Virus record (IMG/VR): IMGVR_UViG_3300044691_000477
Location: 64,001 to 107,973 of that record
Length of the DNA: 43,973 nt
Strand: one strand, 5' to 3'
Source of the DNA: a virus
The notes below the pieces were generated by a model. The model was not told where the DNA came from and ran no database searches. It worked only from the letters and a program-made list of their open reading frames with translations. The translations under genes and the position numbers were made by a program. Below, one piece after another: positions 1-7,724 of this stretch. How positions within the stretch are numbered: the first letter of the stretch is position 1; each line of letters opens with the position of its first letter.

Positions 1-712
1 GGTAGGACGTGCGTGCGCACCTGGCGGTGCTGATGTGCACGAGCAGCTCGGTGACGTGCTCTTTGCCGTAGCCACCCTGGCCCTGAGTGGCGAGCAGCAG
101 CTCCTCAGCCGCGGTGATGTCCTCCCGCTCGATGTAAGGCAGGTGCCACTCGAACGCCGAGCCGAGCTCCGTGGGTGTGCTCTCGTCCAGCGCCGCCTTC
201 AGGGCCTCAGCGAACACGCGGATCTCGGGCTGCGCGTTCTTGTCGAGTCGCTGGTCGAAGAAGCCCTGCCAGTTGGTCGCGGTGAGCACGACGGTGTGCC
301 ACATGTATGGCTCGAGCACGCGGTTCACCACGCTCTTGTGCAGGCCCTCCGCGACCATCTGCTCGGCGGTGTCAGTGGCGTAGCCGGCCGAGTCGAGCCA
401 GAGGTAACGCACGGGGTTGGTGTCCACGATCTCGTCGCCGCCCTGCATGCCCTTCTGCTCGAGCGGCCACGACACCGGGTACGCCAGCTCGTCGCGGATG
501 CGGTCGATCTGCTTGCTGACGGGGATGGCGCGACTCGAGGCGCTGTTGCGGCTGAACTCCTCCATGTAGAAGGGAGCATCGGCCTGCGGCCTCGAGATGA
601 TGCGGTGGGTGTTGAGCTCGGCCAGCACGAAGCGGTTGAGCACGCCCTGAATCGTGGCCACCTCGCGGCCCTGATAGATGCTGTGCGCGATGACCTTGGC
701 GGACGTGCTCAC
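1..712 (-). CDS. thyX: Flavin-dependent thymidylate synthase ThyX, 3'-truncated by window edge
   Basis: ThyX methylates dUMP to dTMP with FAD and methylenetetrahydrofolate, supplying thymidylate for phage DNA synthesis. I read it from GTG 712; 237 codons are in the window and the C-terminus is outside. Visible motifs are ELNTHR (residues 32-37), SRNSASSRA (about 54-62), a substrate-site-like stretch near WQGFFDQR, and RCARTSY close to the edge (usual form R(S/A)CARVSY). The family's THRxxSRN signature is split by about 14 extra residues between SR and N, which is odd. The start overlaps the stop of the RyR-domain gene as GTGA, so the two are probably translationally coupled. Identity is secure from the motifs; activity is not, because of the insert and the missing end. 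Confidence 0.85.
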   Translation of the reverse strand, partial: MSTSAKVIAHSIYQGREVATIQGVLNRFVLAELNTHRIISRPQADAPFYMEEFSRNSASSRAIPVSKQIDRIRDELAYPVSWPLEQKGMQGGDEIVDTNPVRYLWLDSAGYATDTAEQMVAEGLHKSVVNRVLEPYMWHTVVLTATNWQGFFDQRLDKNAQPEIRVFAEALKAALDESTPTELGSAFEWHLPYIEREDITAAEELLLATQGQGGYGKEHVTELLVHISTARCARTSY

Positions 713-1062
713 TCCGAATGCCCCACGAGGATCGTGACAATGCCACTGAACAGGTGGTCCTTGAGCTGCTGGCTCTTCGGCAGCGAGGCGTACGGGATCA
801 GCAGCGGATGCTGCTTGAGCTCCTCGTCCTTAACCGGCCCGAGAGACCAGCCGTGCTTGAGCTTGAACTCGCACCAGTTCTCGTGGCTCTGCTCCGGGGA
901 GTTGCCGTCGATGATGCCCTGGACGCCACTGATGGCGCTGGCCTTGGTCTCTGCGTCCAGGTCATCCCACAACGGGCTGACAGGGATGCTTGGGTCGGCC
1001 TGAGTGATCTGCAGCGCCCTGTTGGCCTCGTGGCACACGCGGGCAATACCGTTGACGTCCAA
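709..1062 (-). CDS. RyR-domain protein
   Basis: This 117-aa protein is essentially one RyR (ryanodine-receptor repeat) domain. Recognisable blocks are IARVCHEANRAL near the N-terminus, SHENW followed by KHGWSLGPVKDEELKQHP in the middle, and IPYASLP..Q..KD.LF toward the end. RyR domains occur in many bacterial and phage proteins, and their ligand in phages is not firmly established. The start is a TTG, chosen because AGGAG lies 7 nt upstream and no ATG or GTG fits. That Shine-Dalgarno sequence overlaps the stop of the preceding lipoprotein gene. The gene ends in a GTGA overlap with thyX, suggesting co-expression with nucleotide metabolism. Domain call strong, role unknown. Confidence 0.82.
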   Translation of the reverse strand: MDVNGIARVCHEANRALQITQADPSIPVSPLWDDLDAETKASAISGVQGIIDGNSPEQSHENWCEFKLKHGWSLGPVKDEELKQHPLLIPYASLPKSQQLKDHLFSGIVTILVGHSE

Positions 1063-1072
1063 GTGAATGCTC

Positions 1073-1609
1073 CTAGTTGAAGGTGACGTGGAGGTGCTGC
1101 CTGCCCCAGGACAATCCCCGTGCGCAGGAAGTCATGTAGATATCGACGTCGCTGCCGTGCCCGATGTGATCGGTAACGGTGAACGTCCGGTCGTAGTAGT
1201 CGCCGAACAGCCGCTGTGCCTCAGTGCCTTGGATCTGCCCCCAGACATGCGCCTTGGCGTACATCGAGATGCTCCTGTTGAGCACTGCGACCATGCCGTC
1301 AGCAGGCGGGCGACCACTCCATGTTGTGCCCCCAGTGCAGTACGAGGTCACATCTTGTAGTGAACCCTGACGATCCACAGCTTTCTTCACAGGTGTGGAT
1401 CGTGACCTGGAAGCGGGCTTCGGAGTCTCGATATGACACCGCGGCGGGGCGCAGACGTGATCGGACACCAGAGGCGAGCAGCCCGTACAACCGAAGGTGA
1501 TGATTGGCGTGGGAGTTGGTGTGTCGTCCTGCACTCGAGGTACCTCGACCCGTTGACTGCACGCCGTGCTGATGGCCAGAGCCACCAGCACGACGCCGTG
1601 ACGAAGCAC
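1073..1609 (-). CDS. Predicted lipoprotein with 3D/RlpA-like (double-psi barrel) C-terminal domain
   Basis: The 178-aa product starts at GTG 1609, which shares one base with the stop of the protease gene (TAGTG). Its N-terminus is a short export signal ending ALAISTAC-S, compatible with a lipobox with the lipidated Cys near residue 17. A Pro/Thr-rich and Cys-containing linker follows. The last ~90 residues (YCTGGTTWSGRP ... YDRTFTVTDHIGHGSDVDIYMTSC) resemble 3D/RlpA-type barrels: a TxS/TG entry loop and a D-x-G-x-x-x-DI(Y/F) signature. Such domains act in the cell envelope on peptidoglycan. Together with the neighbouring exported genes this suggests an envelope-modifying or superinfection-exclusion role, which is inference. 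Confidence 0.62.
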   Translation of the reverse strand: MLRHGVVLVALAISTACSQRVEVPRVQDDTPTPTPIITFGCTGCSPLVSDHVCAPPRCHIETPKPASRSRSTPVKKAVDRQGSLQDVTSYCTGGTTWSGRPPADGMVAVLNRSISMYAKAHVWGQIQGTEAQRLFGDYYDRTFTVTDHIGHGSDVDIYMTSCARGLSWGRQHLHVTFN

Positions 1610-2421
1610 TACTGGACGCTGGTGCTGTCGACCGCCCAGAAGTCGCTCGTCAGACCAGAGGTGGTGAAGAAGGCGTAGGGCAGCCAGAAGTGGCCGCTCT
1701 GACCCCAGTCGGGTCCCCACGAGTTGCGGACCTTGACGAGCTTCTTCTTGTCGTCGTAGCCAACAGCCAGCACCGCGTGCCCGCCAAGGAGCTGCTCGCC
1801 TGGTGTGGGCATCGGGACGATGCCGCTGGTCGCCACGTCCTGGCTCTCGAAGGACTCGTAGACGCTGAAGCCGAAGACGAAGGGCCTGGCGTCGACTGCG
1901 AGCGATGCCCGGAACTGGATGAGGTTCTTGTCGCGGCTCAGCCTCTTGTAGGTGAGCGCGGTGTCTGTCAGCCCTGCGGTGTAGGCACCTGGGCTCGGCT
2001 TGGTCTTGAAGGTCTTCGCGTCGTCGCTGTAGGGCCACACACTCTCGGGCGGGGCACCCAACTTGGCGACGACCTTGATGCCGTCCCGGATCTGTGCGCC
2101 GGCGTCCTGCCCGACGGTGCCCTCGATGACGCGCTCGCCGTAGTAGATGAACAGACGGCTCGGGTTCTCGTTCAGCGGCTTGCCCTGGATCAGTGCGTCA
2201 AACTGGAGGGCGGCGGCGATGGCGTTGGCCGTGCACGAGCCGAGTTGGAGCTGGTCGTAGCAGCCGAAGTAGCCCTTGGCCTTGGTGATGTCGGCCTTCG
2301 CCGGCAGCGCCGACTTCGCGCCCCGCTTCGGCTTGTAGAGGAAGTCACGGATGTCAGGAAGGTCGGAGACCCACCCGTAGTGCTGGTTGCTGCGAACGGG
2401 CAACGAGACCTTCTGCGCCAT
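1609..2421 (-). CDS. Papain-like (C1A) cysteine peptidase
   Basis: The 270-aa protein carries the full catalytic layout of papain-family peptidases: Q57 (oxyanion) in YDQLQLGSC with nucleophile C63, H215 in GGHAVLAVGYD, and N233 in VRNSWGPDWGQSGHFW. The first ~45 residues (VSDLPDIRDF.Y) match the short leader of bacterial C1A enzymes of the DxRD type. No signal peptide is obvious, so it may act in the cytoplasm or after lysis. Start ATG 2421 has GGAG about 8 nt upstream. It is preceded by a strong hairpin and followed directly by the lipoprotein gene. Phage use could be proteolysis of host proteins or capsid/scaffold processing; the sequence does not decide. Confidence 0.88.
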   Translation of the reverse strand: MAQKVSLPVRSNQHYGWVSDLPDIRDFLYKPKRGAKSALPAKADITKAKGYFGCYDQLQLGSCTANAIAAALQFDALIQGKPLNENPSRLFIYYGERVIEGTVGQDAGAQIRDGIKVVAKLGAPPESVWPYSDDAKTFKTKPSPGAYTAGLTDTALTYKRLSRDKNLIQFRASLAVDARPFVFGFSVYESFESQDVATSGIVPMPTPGEQLLGGHAVLAVGYDDKKKLVKVRNSWGPDWGQSGHFWLPYAFFTTSGLTSDFWAVDSTSVQ

Positions 2422-2472
2422 GTAAGTACTCCAGGTGATGTGTGATCCGACGGTTGCACCCTACCGACAGAA

Positions 2473-2501
2473 CTCCCCGACAGGTACGACATGTCGGGGA
2501 G
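2473..2501 (-). terminator. Perfect 10-bp hairpin between exported HNH gene and protease gene
   Basis: CTCCCCGACA (2473-2482) pairs perfectly with TGTCGGGGAG (2492-2501) around a 9-nt loop. It lies between the stop of the HNH-like gene (2520) and the protease start (2421). No long U-run follows on the minus strand (TTCTGT), so it may be an attenuator or mRNA-stabilising structure rather than a full intrinsic terminator. Confidence 0.6.
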
Positions 2502-2519
2502 CCCTTGCCCTGAGGGTCC

Positions 2520-3074
2520 TTACAGGTGCAAAACAGCCTTGGCGGTCGTCCAGTTGGTCACCATCGCGGCCTGTCCTGTTGCCAGCGTGATCTTCCCTCT
2601 GCAGATCGCGTTGCGGACCTGCAGTTCCAGCGCGTCCTTGGGATTGTGGACGTAGGGCGAGGGTGCCTTGGCGTAGTTCGGTTCGACCCACAGGTTGCGA
2701 GGGTCAGCCGGCGAGCCACCCACCTCGAGCGGGATCAGGTGGTCGAGTTCGGTGCGAGCCGCATCCGAGGACGGCAGACCGTAGTCCTTCAGCGACTGCT
2801 GCTTGATCTTCGCCGTGACCGACTGGGGAGGCCGGATGGTCGCCGTCCAGCCCGCCTTGCAGATGGTCACGTTGATGTTGGCCTGGGTGACGTTGGGGTT
2901 GCGCAGACCTGGGTTGCAGGTCTTGTCAGGCAGCACCTGCAACGGGTCGGTGCCCTGTTGCCTGTAGGAGCACTTAGTGGTAGCCGCACGTCCGTTGTAG
3001 ACAGCCGTGTAGGTCTCAGTCCCTGCCGCAATCAGGAGAACGGCTGTGCCAACCACCAGAGATGTTCTGTGCAC
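2520..3074 (-). CDS. Predicted exported HNH/ββα-metal nuclease-like protein
   Basis: The 184-aa protein opens with a hydrophobic export segment (SLVVGTAVLLIAAG, residues 5-18). A Cys-bearing region follows: TCNPGLRNPNVTQANINVTIC, split here by its two cysteines. The nuclease-like core is ELDHLIPLEVGGSPADPRNLWVEP near residues 110-135, where DH and the later N are the metal/catalytic positions of HNH-type folds. The same layout is widespread in secreted actinobacterial proteins. GTG 3074 is one base from the endolysin stop. Export would place it in the envelope or medium; degradation of external or incoming DNA is a plausible but untested role. Confidence 0.72.
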   Translation of the reverse strand: MHRTSLVVGTAVLLIAAGTETYTAVYNGRAATTKCSYRQQGTDPLQVLPDKTCNPGLRNPNVTQANINVTICKAGWTATIRPPQSVTAKIKQQSLKDYGLPSSDAARTELDHLIPLEVGGSPADPRNLWVEPNYAKAPSPYVHNPKDALELQVRNAICRGKITLATGQAAMVTNWTTAKAVLHL

Positions 3075-3075
3075 C

Positions 3076-3831
3076 TCAGTGCCTGATGGTCTTGAGCACG
3101 GCTAGCGTCTTGGGACCAACAACACCGTCGGCGCCGCCACAGGCTGGGTGGTAGTGCTGGAACTGCTTGACGGCGGTCTGGGTCTGCTTCCCCCACACGC
3201 CGTCGACCGGGACGGCGATGGCCCACTGGACGAAGCGGACAGCGTTGCCCTTGGCACCAGCCGCGCAGGGTGTCGCGTACACCATGAAGGGGTTGGTCTT
3301 GCTCGCCGGTACGGGAGCAGGGGTGCCGCCGAACAGCAACTTGGAGAACTGCACCGCGCCCAACAGCGTCGCGCCGTGGTTGCGGTCGCGGTAGGTCGCC
3401 ATCCCGCCGTTCCACTGGCTGCCCTGGTCGGTCGGGCTGGTGTTCATCTCGAAGGTGCGGACCTTGCCGCCTCCCTCCTCCTTGATGAAGAAGCCGGTGT
3501 GGTCGGGGACGCCATCACCCTTCCAGTCGAAGATGATCGCGTCGCCGAACTGGTACCCCGAAGTGGTCCACAGTCCATGCTTCTTCGCCCAGATGTAAGC
3601 GTCGTTGCAGGAGATGTAGCCGTAGGGCCGATCGATGGCCGGGAGAGCCCCGCCAGCGTGCTTCACGACATAGCTCACACCGCCTGCGCACCACGAGGCG
3701 CCCTGCAGGGGTGGGTCGAGCTCGGCCCAGACCTTGGTGACGTTGCCGTCGGGGTGCTGCGCGTCGCGGGTCTCCCTGTAGCCGTTCATCGCATCGATGG
3801 ACGCCTGCAGGGACTGGCGAGTGATCGTCAT
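3076..3831 (-). CDS. Endolysin: CHAP-like amidase/peptidase plus peptidoglycan-binding domain
   Basis: The 251-aa protein starts at ATG 3831, with AGGAG 4 nt before it. A CHAP/NlpC-like catalytic module spans about residues 40-130: C48 in GASWCAGGVSYV, H111 in VPDHTGFFIKEEG, and an acidic/polar third residue in RTFEMN (about 127-130). The C-terminal ~60 residues form a PG_binding_1-type repeat (AVRFVQWAIAVPVDGVWGKQTQTAV.QFQ ... GVVGPKTLAVL). It has no signal peptide, as expected of a holin-dependent endolysin that cleaves host peptidoglycan at lysis. It heads a run of envelope-directed genes and lies about 32 kb from the holin candidates. Confidence 0.85.
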   Translation of the reverse strand: MTITRQSLQASIDAMNGYRETRDAQHPDGNVTKVWAELDPPLQGASWCAGGVSYVVKHAGGALPAIDRPYGYISCNDAYIWAKKHGLWTTSGYQFGDAIIFDWKGDGVPDHTGFFIKEEGGGKVRTFEMNTSPTDQGSQWNGGMATYRDRNHGATLLGAVQFSKLLFGGTPAPVPASKTNPFMVYATPCAAGAKGNAVRFVQWAIAVPVDGVWGKQTQTAVKQFQHYHPACGGADGVVGPKTLAVLKTIRH

Positions 3832-3862
3832 GCTGCTCCTTGTGGTGTACCGGATGCGCGCC

Positions 3863-4114
3863 TTACTGGAAGGTGATGCCGCCCGGCTGAAGCGGGTTGG
3901 TGAGGTAGTCCGGGGTGACGTGCACGCTTCCGTCGGGCAGATGCTTGACGCGTGCCTCGTGAATGCCGAAGTGCGCGTCAGACAGGTCGGCCTTCGCCTC
4001 CCAGGTCTCAGGCGAGATAGGACCCCCACGGTCGGTGGTGATCTTCTTGTAGGTGCCGTCGCTCATGCCCTCGGCGAGCTCGGCGTTCTGGCTGCGGCTG
4101 TTGTTGACCGTCAC
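3863..4114 (-). CDS. Hypothetical protein, 83 aa
   Basis: The product is hydrophilic with no recognised family. It reads MTVNNSRSQNAELAEGMSDG at the N-terminus, and a middle HFGIHEARVKHLPDGSVHVTPD looks like a short beta-rich segment. GTG 4114 follows the stop of the previous gene by 2 nt, so coupling is likely. There is no signal peptide or membrane segment. It sits just upstream of the endolysin in transcription order. Confidence 0.6.
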   Translation of the reverse strand: MTVNNSRSQNAELAEGMSDGTYKKITTDRGGPISPETWEAKADLSDAHFGIHEARVKHLPDGSVHVTPDYLTNPLQPGGITFQ

Positions 4115-4116
4115 TG

Positions 4117-4647
4117 CTACCTCCGTCGAACCTTCTGGGCGAAGGACGCGCCCATCTTGAGTTGCTGACCGACGAAGCTGCGGGTCCCCGCCATCGGGCG
4201 GCGGCTGACTGGCAGCACAGTCTGGGCGGGCTGGCCGCTTCGCATCATCGGGCTGCCAGGCAGAATCGTCTGGGAGCTGGGCATCGACCCGGCAGACCAG
4301 GCGTCTCGCCTCGAGGGAGCACCGACCCCACGCGGGTTCATCTGCCGCTGCTCACCAGGGCTGACGATGTTCGGGGTGAACGCGGTCGGCGATGAAGGTG
4401 CGGGCGGCACTCGAGGAGCGTTCATCTGCCCTGGCAGGACGTTGGGGGCCGGGTGCATGGGCCGGGTGGGCGTCAGTACGGCTGCGAGTCCCGCTCGAGC
4501 ATCAGCGTGTGCACTGGCCCATCCGTGCAGACCAGCAGCAGGGTCGTGGTCGGGCGCTGCGTTCATCCCGATGTCGTGAACGACGTTGCTGCGGCGGTCG
4601 GTGAAGAGGGCCATGCGTGCATCGTGCCCCACCGGGACGACGATCAC
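4117..4647 (-). CDS. Hypothetical Pro/Met/Gly-rich protein
   Basis: The open frame allows GTG 4647 (176 aa) or ATG 4614 (165 aa, beginning MALFTDRRSN); neither has a strong Shine-Dalgarno sequence. The sequence is rich in Pro, Met, Ser and Gln and low in predicted order, with a basic C-terminus (FAQKVRRR). It shares this composition with the other proteins of the 4849-8417 stretch, which suggests a common, perhaps virion-associated or scaffolding, context. No family recognised. Confidence 0.5.
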   Translation of the reverse strand: MIVVPVGHDARMALFTDRRSNVVHDIGMNAAPDHDPAAGLHGWASAHADARAGLAAVLTPTRPMHPAPNVLPGQMNAPRVPPAPSSPTAFTPNIVSPGEQRQMNPRGVGAPSRRDAWSAGSMPSSQTILPGSPMMRSGQPAQTVLPVSRRPMAGTRSFVGQQLKMGASFAQKVRRR

Positions 4648-4848
4648 GGGGAGAGTGAACCTCGGCCCCCACCAGTTGACGGACGGGCGTGCTGCACATC
4701 ACCGAAGCGATGGGGTGGCCTCTCGGAACCCACCCAGCTCCTCCCGCGACCCGTGAGTCGGTGGGGGCCAAGCTTTTGCGGAGGCGTAGGCCCGAATGGT
4801 TCCGCTACAAGCTCCGAGGTGCACCTCGGCGGGCCGCTGGGAGAAGTT
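4648..4848. other. Non-coding gap of about 200 bases
   Basis: I find no convincing start with ribosome-binding site in either direction and no cloverleaf. Besides the 16-bp palindrome at 4814-4829 the only structure seen is a weak hairpin near 4698-4715. Confidence 0.5.
4814..4829. promoter_or_regulatory. Perfect 16-bp palindrome CCGAGGTGCACCTCGG
   Basis: The palindrome lies 20 bases downstream (transcription sense) of the stop of the 116-aa gene, inside the only sizeable non-coding gap of this gene group. With no loop bases it is better suited to a dimeric protein-binding site than to a terminator hairpin. Confidence 0.4.
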
Positions 4849-5199
4849 CTACCACCAACCGAGTGAAGGTGTCGAACTGCCTGCGTAGCCACCGCTGGTG
4901 CCACTGAACTGGGCGCTGGAGTCTGGGTAGCGCCGGTCGACTTGAATGACGTCTCCAATGCCCGGCTGCGTGCGCTCCCCGATGAACCGCGGGGGGAACA
5001 GCACACGCTGCTGATTGTTCGCCCGGATGATCGCACTCGGGGCCAGCGCTGATGACATGGCCTCGCTGACGAGTCGTTCCTCATTGCTCGAGTAGCCACT
5101 GGCACTGACATACGCCTCACCCGCTGACCGTTGCCCTGGAGCGTTGCGGTCGTAGACACCATCGGCGTAGCGGCCCGCGCCACCAGGCTGCACCATCAT
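4849..5199 (-). CDS. Hypothetical protein, 116 aa
   Basis: No family recognised. Gly, Ser and Tyr are abundant (GGAGRYADGVYDRN at the start, SGTSGGYAGSSTPSLGWW at the end), with an ordered-looking core (NEERLVSEAMSSALAPS ... RVLFPPRFIGERTQPGIGD). ATG 5199 overlaps the stop of the 609-aa gene as ATGA; ATG 5196 is an alternative. The compositional likeness to its neighbours suggests they belong to one functional set. Confidence 0.6.
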   Translation of the reverse strand: MMVQPGGAGRYADGVYDRNAPGQRSAGEAYVSASGYSSNEERLVSEAMSSALAPSAIIRANNQQRVLFPPRFIGERTQPGIGDVIQVDRRYPDSSAQFSGTSGGYAGSSTPSLGWW

Positions 5200-7025
5200 C
5201 GCTGGTTCCTAGGCGCCCACGGGTCCTCGTCCCCGAAGTGCTCATCACCTGCGAGCTTGACGCCACGCTTCTTGGTGATGGCTGCGCTTCGTGCTGCGAC
5301 GCCGCGCTCGAGCTTGTCGCGGTCCTTGCCGGCGACGTCAGGCTCTGCTGCCGCAGACGCGGCGGACATCGTTCGGTTGGACACCGCTGCCGCCGATCTC
5401 TGCTGCGAGGGCGGCGTGTACGGGGTGTGGGTGTAGAAGTGCGCCTGAGTTGGCTCGGTGCCTTGACTCACCCGCTCGTTGCCGGCGGGCACTCGCAGCG
5501 GGTCCCGCTCATCGCGGGAGTAGGCAGTCTTCTCGGTGCGGTCGGTGATGTCCTTGCGGAGTACCTGCTCCTCACCCCAGTCAGTCGCCTGCAGGAAGTG
5601 GGTGGCGCCGGCGTTGTGCACGGAGTGACTCAAGCCCAAGTCGACGGCGACCTTGCGTGCGATGTGGTCGTGCAGTGCTGACAGTCCGACGGGCTCCTGC
5701 GCGAGATAGTTCTCGGTCTCGCTCTTGCTGGTCTTGACCTTGCCCTTCGAAGTGGTCATCGGCACCGCGCCCTGCGGCACCTTGTCGCCAGGCAGGATGG
5801 CCTTGGTCGAGCCGTTCTTGAGCTGATGCACTACAGGCTTGGCGGTCCCGAGGTGTGGCATCAGGCTGTGCGTGGAGTGCACGTCACTGACGTAGCGGCT
5901 GTCTGGGCCGGTCGGGTCGTTCCAGGCGCCGAGGTAGTCGGTGGTCTTCGGGGCGTTACTCGGATCGAAACCCTTGGCTCCCTCAGGCGAGAACTTGCTG
6001 GTCGGTCCGGTGAGTTCACGCACGCTCTTGCCGGCTGCGATCTGGCTGACGTGGTACGCCGCCTTCTGCATGTTCGCGGGGTAGGCAGCGATGCCCATCT
6101 CACCTGGTGTCGGCGGTCGGTCGACAGAGCCCCCGGCCATGACGTGTCGGACGGCGTGCATCGCAGCTTCGTGGTTGGGGAACCGCTGGCCCTGCTGGAA
6201 CTTCACGTTGGGGCTGGTGTCGCTGTTGGCGGTGGCGACAGCGATGCGTGCTGTCTGGCGGTCGGTGAAGCCGTGCTGCATGGCCTCGTCCGCGCCCTCT
6301 TCGATCTTGCTGTGCGGCAGCGACGGTCCTTCGTAGAAGTGGCTCGAGTACGGCGCTGCGGTTGCGTTGCGCCCGGCTCGAGCATGCGCTGACAGCACCT
6401 GGTCTCGCAGGTCTGACTGCATCTTGTCCGGGCTGCTGCCGTGCATGGCGACGTGCTTCAGCGTGTCCTTCTGCTCGAGGTCGGACAGGTCTTCCCAGCG
6501 CCGGGCGGGGATGACACCTGGGTGTACCTCGTGAGGCTCGTTGATGTTGGGGGTGCCCTGGCGGACAGTGCGCGGGACCTTCTCGCCACTGCCTGCCTGC
6601 GCCGTACTGAGGTGCGCCGGATCGGCCATCATCGACGTGCCGCGAACGGCGTCGAGGACGTGCTTGGCCGGAACGCCAGAGGCGAGCATCCCCTGGGCAC
6701 CAACATGCTGCAGGCTCATGCCGTGTCCGACAGGTGTGTCGGGCAGCACATCAGCACGACCTGGGCGCCCGCCTTGCTCTTCGAACGTCTGCCGCTTCGC
6801 GGTAGTACTGCGAGTGAGATCCTCCCCGCGGCGGGCGAATCCGAGGTCGCGCTGCGCACGGGAGTGGTCCGCAAGCGCCTTCTTGGTGTCACCCTGGGGG
6901 CCTGCGTTGACAGTGCGGGCGAGGCTGCGGGAACTCGGCAGCGGTGCCTCAACAGTGCGTGGTACTGCAGGGATCGGGACAGCGCTGAAGGTGTTGCCCC
7001 CGCTGTTGCGGACTCGGGTCACCAT
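5196..7025 (-). CDS. Large conserved-type phage protein of unknown function, 609 aa
   Basis: Start ATG 7025 is chosen because the previous gene ends at 7030. The first ~130 residues are low-complexity and basic. The core (about 170-520) contains helices with ARIAVATANSDTSPNVKF, a middle YLGAWNDPTGPDSRYVSDVHSTHS, and a late ALHDHIARKVAVDLGLS ... FLQATDWGEEQ. The order SPN ... D-x-H ... LQAxxW is reminiscent of a helical phage domain that I know only loosely (DUF7178-type), so I do not name it firmly. The C-terminus is Ala/Arg-rich and disordered. It is the largest protein of the 3863-8417 group; a virion-associated role is possible. Confidence 0.65.
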   Translation of the reverse strand: MVTRVRNSGGNTFSAVPIPAVPRTVEAPLPSSRSLARTVNAGPQGDTKKALADHSRAQRDLGFARRGEDLTRSTTAKRQTFEEQGGRPGRADVLPDTPVGHGMSLQHVGAQGMLASGVPAKHVLDAVRGTSMMADPAHLSTAQAGSGEKVPRTVRQGTPNINEPHEVHPGVIPARRWEDLSDLEQKDTLKHVAMHGSSPDKMQSDLRDQVLSAHARAGRNATAAPYSSHFYEGPSLPHSKIEEGADEAMQHGFTDRQTARIAVATANSDTSPNVKFQQGQRFPNHEAAMHAVRHVMAGGSVDRPPTPGEMGIAAYPANMQKAAYHVSQIAAGKSVRELTGPTSKFSPEGAKGFDPSNAPKTTDYLGAWNDPTGPDSRYVSDVHSTHSLMPHLGTAKPVVHQLKNGSTKAILPGDKVPQGAVPMTTSKGKVKTSKSETENYLAQEPVGLSALHDHIARKVAVDLGLSHSVHNAGATHFLQATDWGEEQVLRKDITDRTEKTAYSRDERDPLRVPAGNERVSQGTEPTQAHFYTHTPYTPPSQQRSAAAVSNRTMSAASAAAEPDVAGKDRDKLERGVAARSAAITKKRGVKLAGDEHFGDEDPWAPRNQR

Positions 7026-7029
7026 GGCG

Positions 7030-7560
7030 TCACTTCCAGCTCGGTGCATACCGCCGCAGGCTGGCAGCGACATCGGGGTTGACGTCGTACACCGTCGGCG
7101 GTGGTCGCATCTTCCCACGTGGTGTCATCGGGATCTGCTCACCACCGCTGGCGAGCATCTGCTCCTGCACCGTCATCATCGGTGCGAAGCGCAAGGTGGC
7201 AATCGTGCCGTCTGGCTGCGGAACGGCTGTCTGCATCTGGCGAACGAGACCTGCCTGAGGCTGCATCTCACTCGGCCAGAAGTAGTCGCTGGGGTCGATG
7301 CGCTCGCCCTTGTGCACGCCGCGCGAGTAGCTGCGCTCATTGACCTGACCCTGCAGGTTCTGTAGGAATCGGTCCTCGCGTCGGCTCTGGATCGTGCCGA
7401 GATAGCCCGACGGATACTCGGCTGACGGGACGAAGCCACTCATGCCCGAACGGGCTGCGTCGAGCGGGTCGCGGAACTGGATCTGCTGCGCGCCGCCCTG
7501 CTGCACGCTCTGCCCACCCGCACCGAACGGTGGCAAGTACTGCGAGTTCTGGCCGATCAC
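7030..7560 (-). CDS. Hypothetical protein, 176 aa
   Basis: No family recognised. The N-terminus is Gly/Gln-rich and disordered (PPFGAGGQSVQQGGAQQIQF). A charged middle follows (YLGTIQSRREDRFLQNLQGQVNERSYSRG), then a Pro/Met-rich C-terminal half. GTG 7560 overlaps the stop of the upstream 55-aa gene as GTGA. Gln and Met richness is shared with the 4117 and 4849 genes. Confidence 0.6.
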   Translation of the reverse strand: MIGQNSQYLPPFGAGGQSVQQGGAQQIQFRDPLDAARSGMSGFVPSAEYPSGYLGTIQSRREDRFLQNLQGQVNERSYSRGVHKGERIDPSDYFWPSEMQPQAGLVRQMQTAVPQPDGTIATLRFAPMMTVQEQMLASGGEQIPMTPRGKMRPPPTVYDVNPDVAASLRRYAPSWK

Positions 7561-7724
7561 TTGATGGCCAGCGGGGTGGCGTCGAGCAGCTTCACACCAA
7601 GCTGCGAGAGCAAGTGCGACGGGATGTAGAGGTTGAACTCGTGGGTCTGCAGGACGACCTCATGCGTCTCAGGGTTTTGCACGAGGCCGAACTCACCAGC
7701 GACGAGTTTGAAGTCCTGCGCCAT
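7557..7724 (-). CDS. Small hypothetical protein, 55 aa
   Basis: ATG 7724 starts MAQDFKLVAGEFGLVQNPET and the protein ends LLDATPLAIK. It shares a base with the preceding stop (TGATG) and a GTGA with the next start, the same coupling used throughout the operon, and this is the main support. The pattern of alternating hydrophobic and polar residues suggests a small beta-rich fold. Function unknown. Confidence 0.6.
   Translation of the reverse strand: MAQDFKLVAGEFGLVQNPETHEVVLQTHEFNLYIPSHLLSQLGVKLLDATPLAIK

Noticed and set aside
1610-2038. N-terminal extension of the lipoprotein frame into the protease gene
   Set aside because: The extension is an out-of-frame reading of protease codons; GTG 1609 gives a proper signal peptide and a one-base coupling to the protease stop.
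4648-4848. Possible tRNA or small RNA in the gap
   Set aside because: No cloverleaf, T-loop consensus or CCA-adjacent acceptor stem found on either strand.
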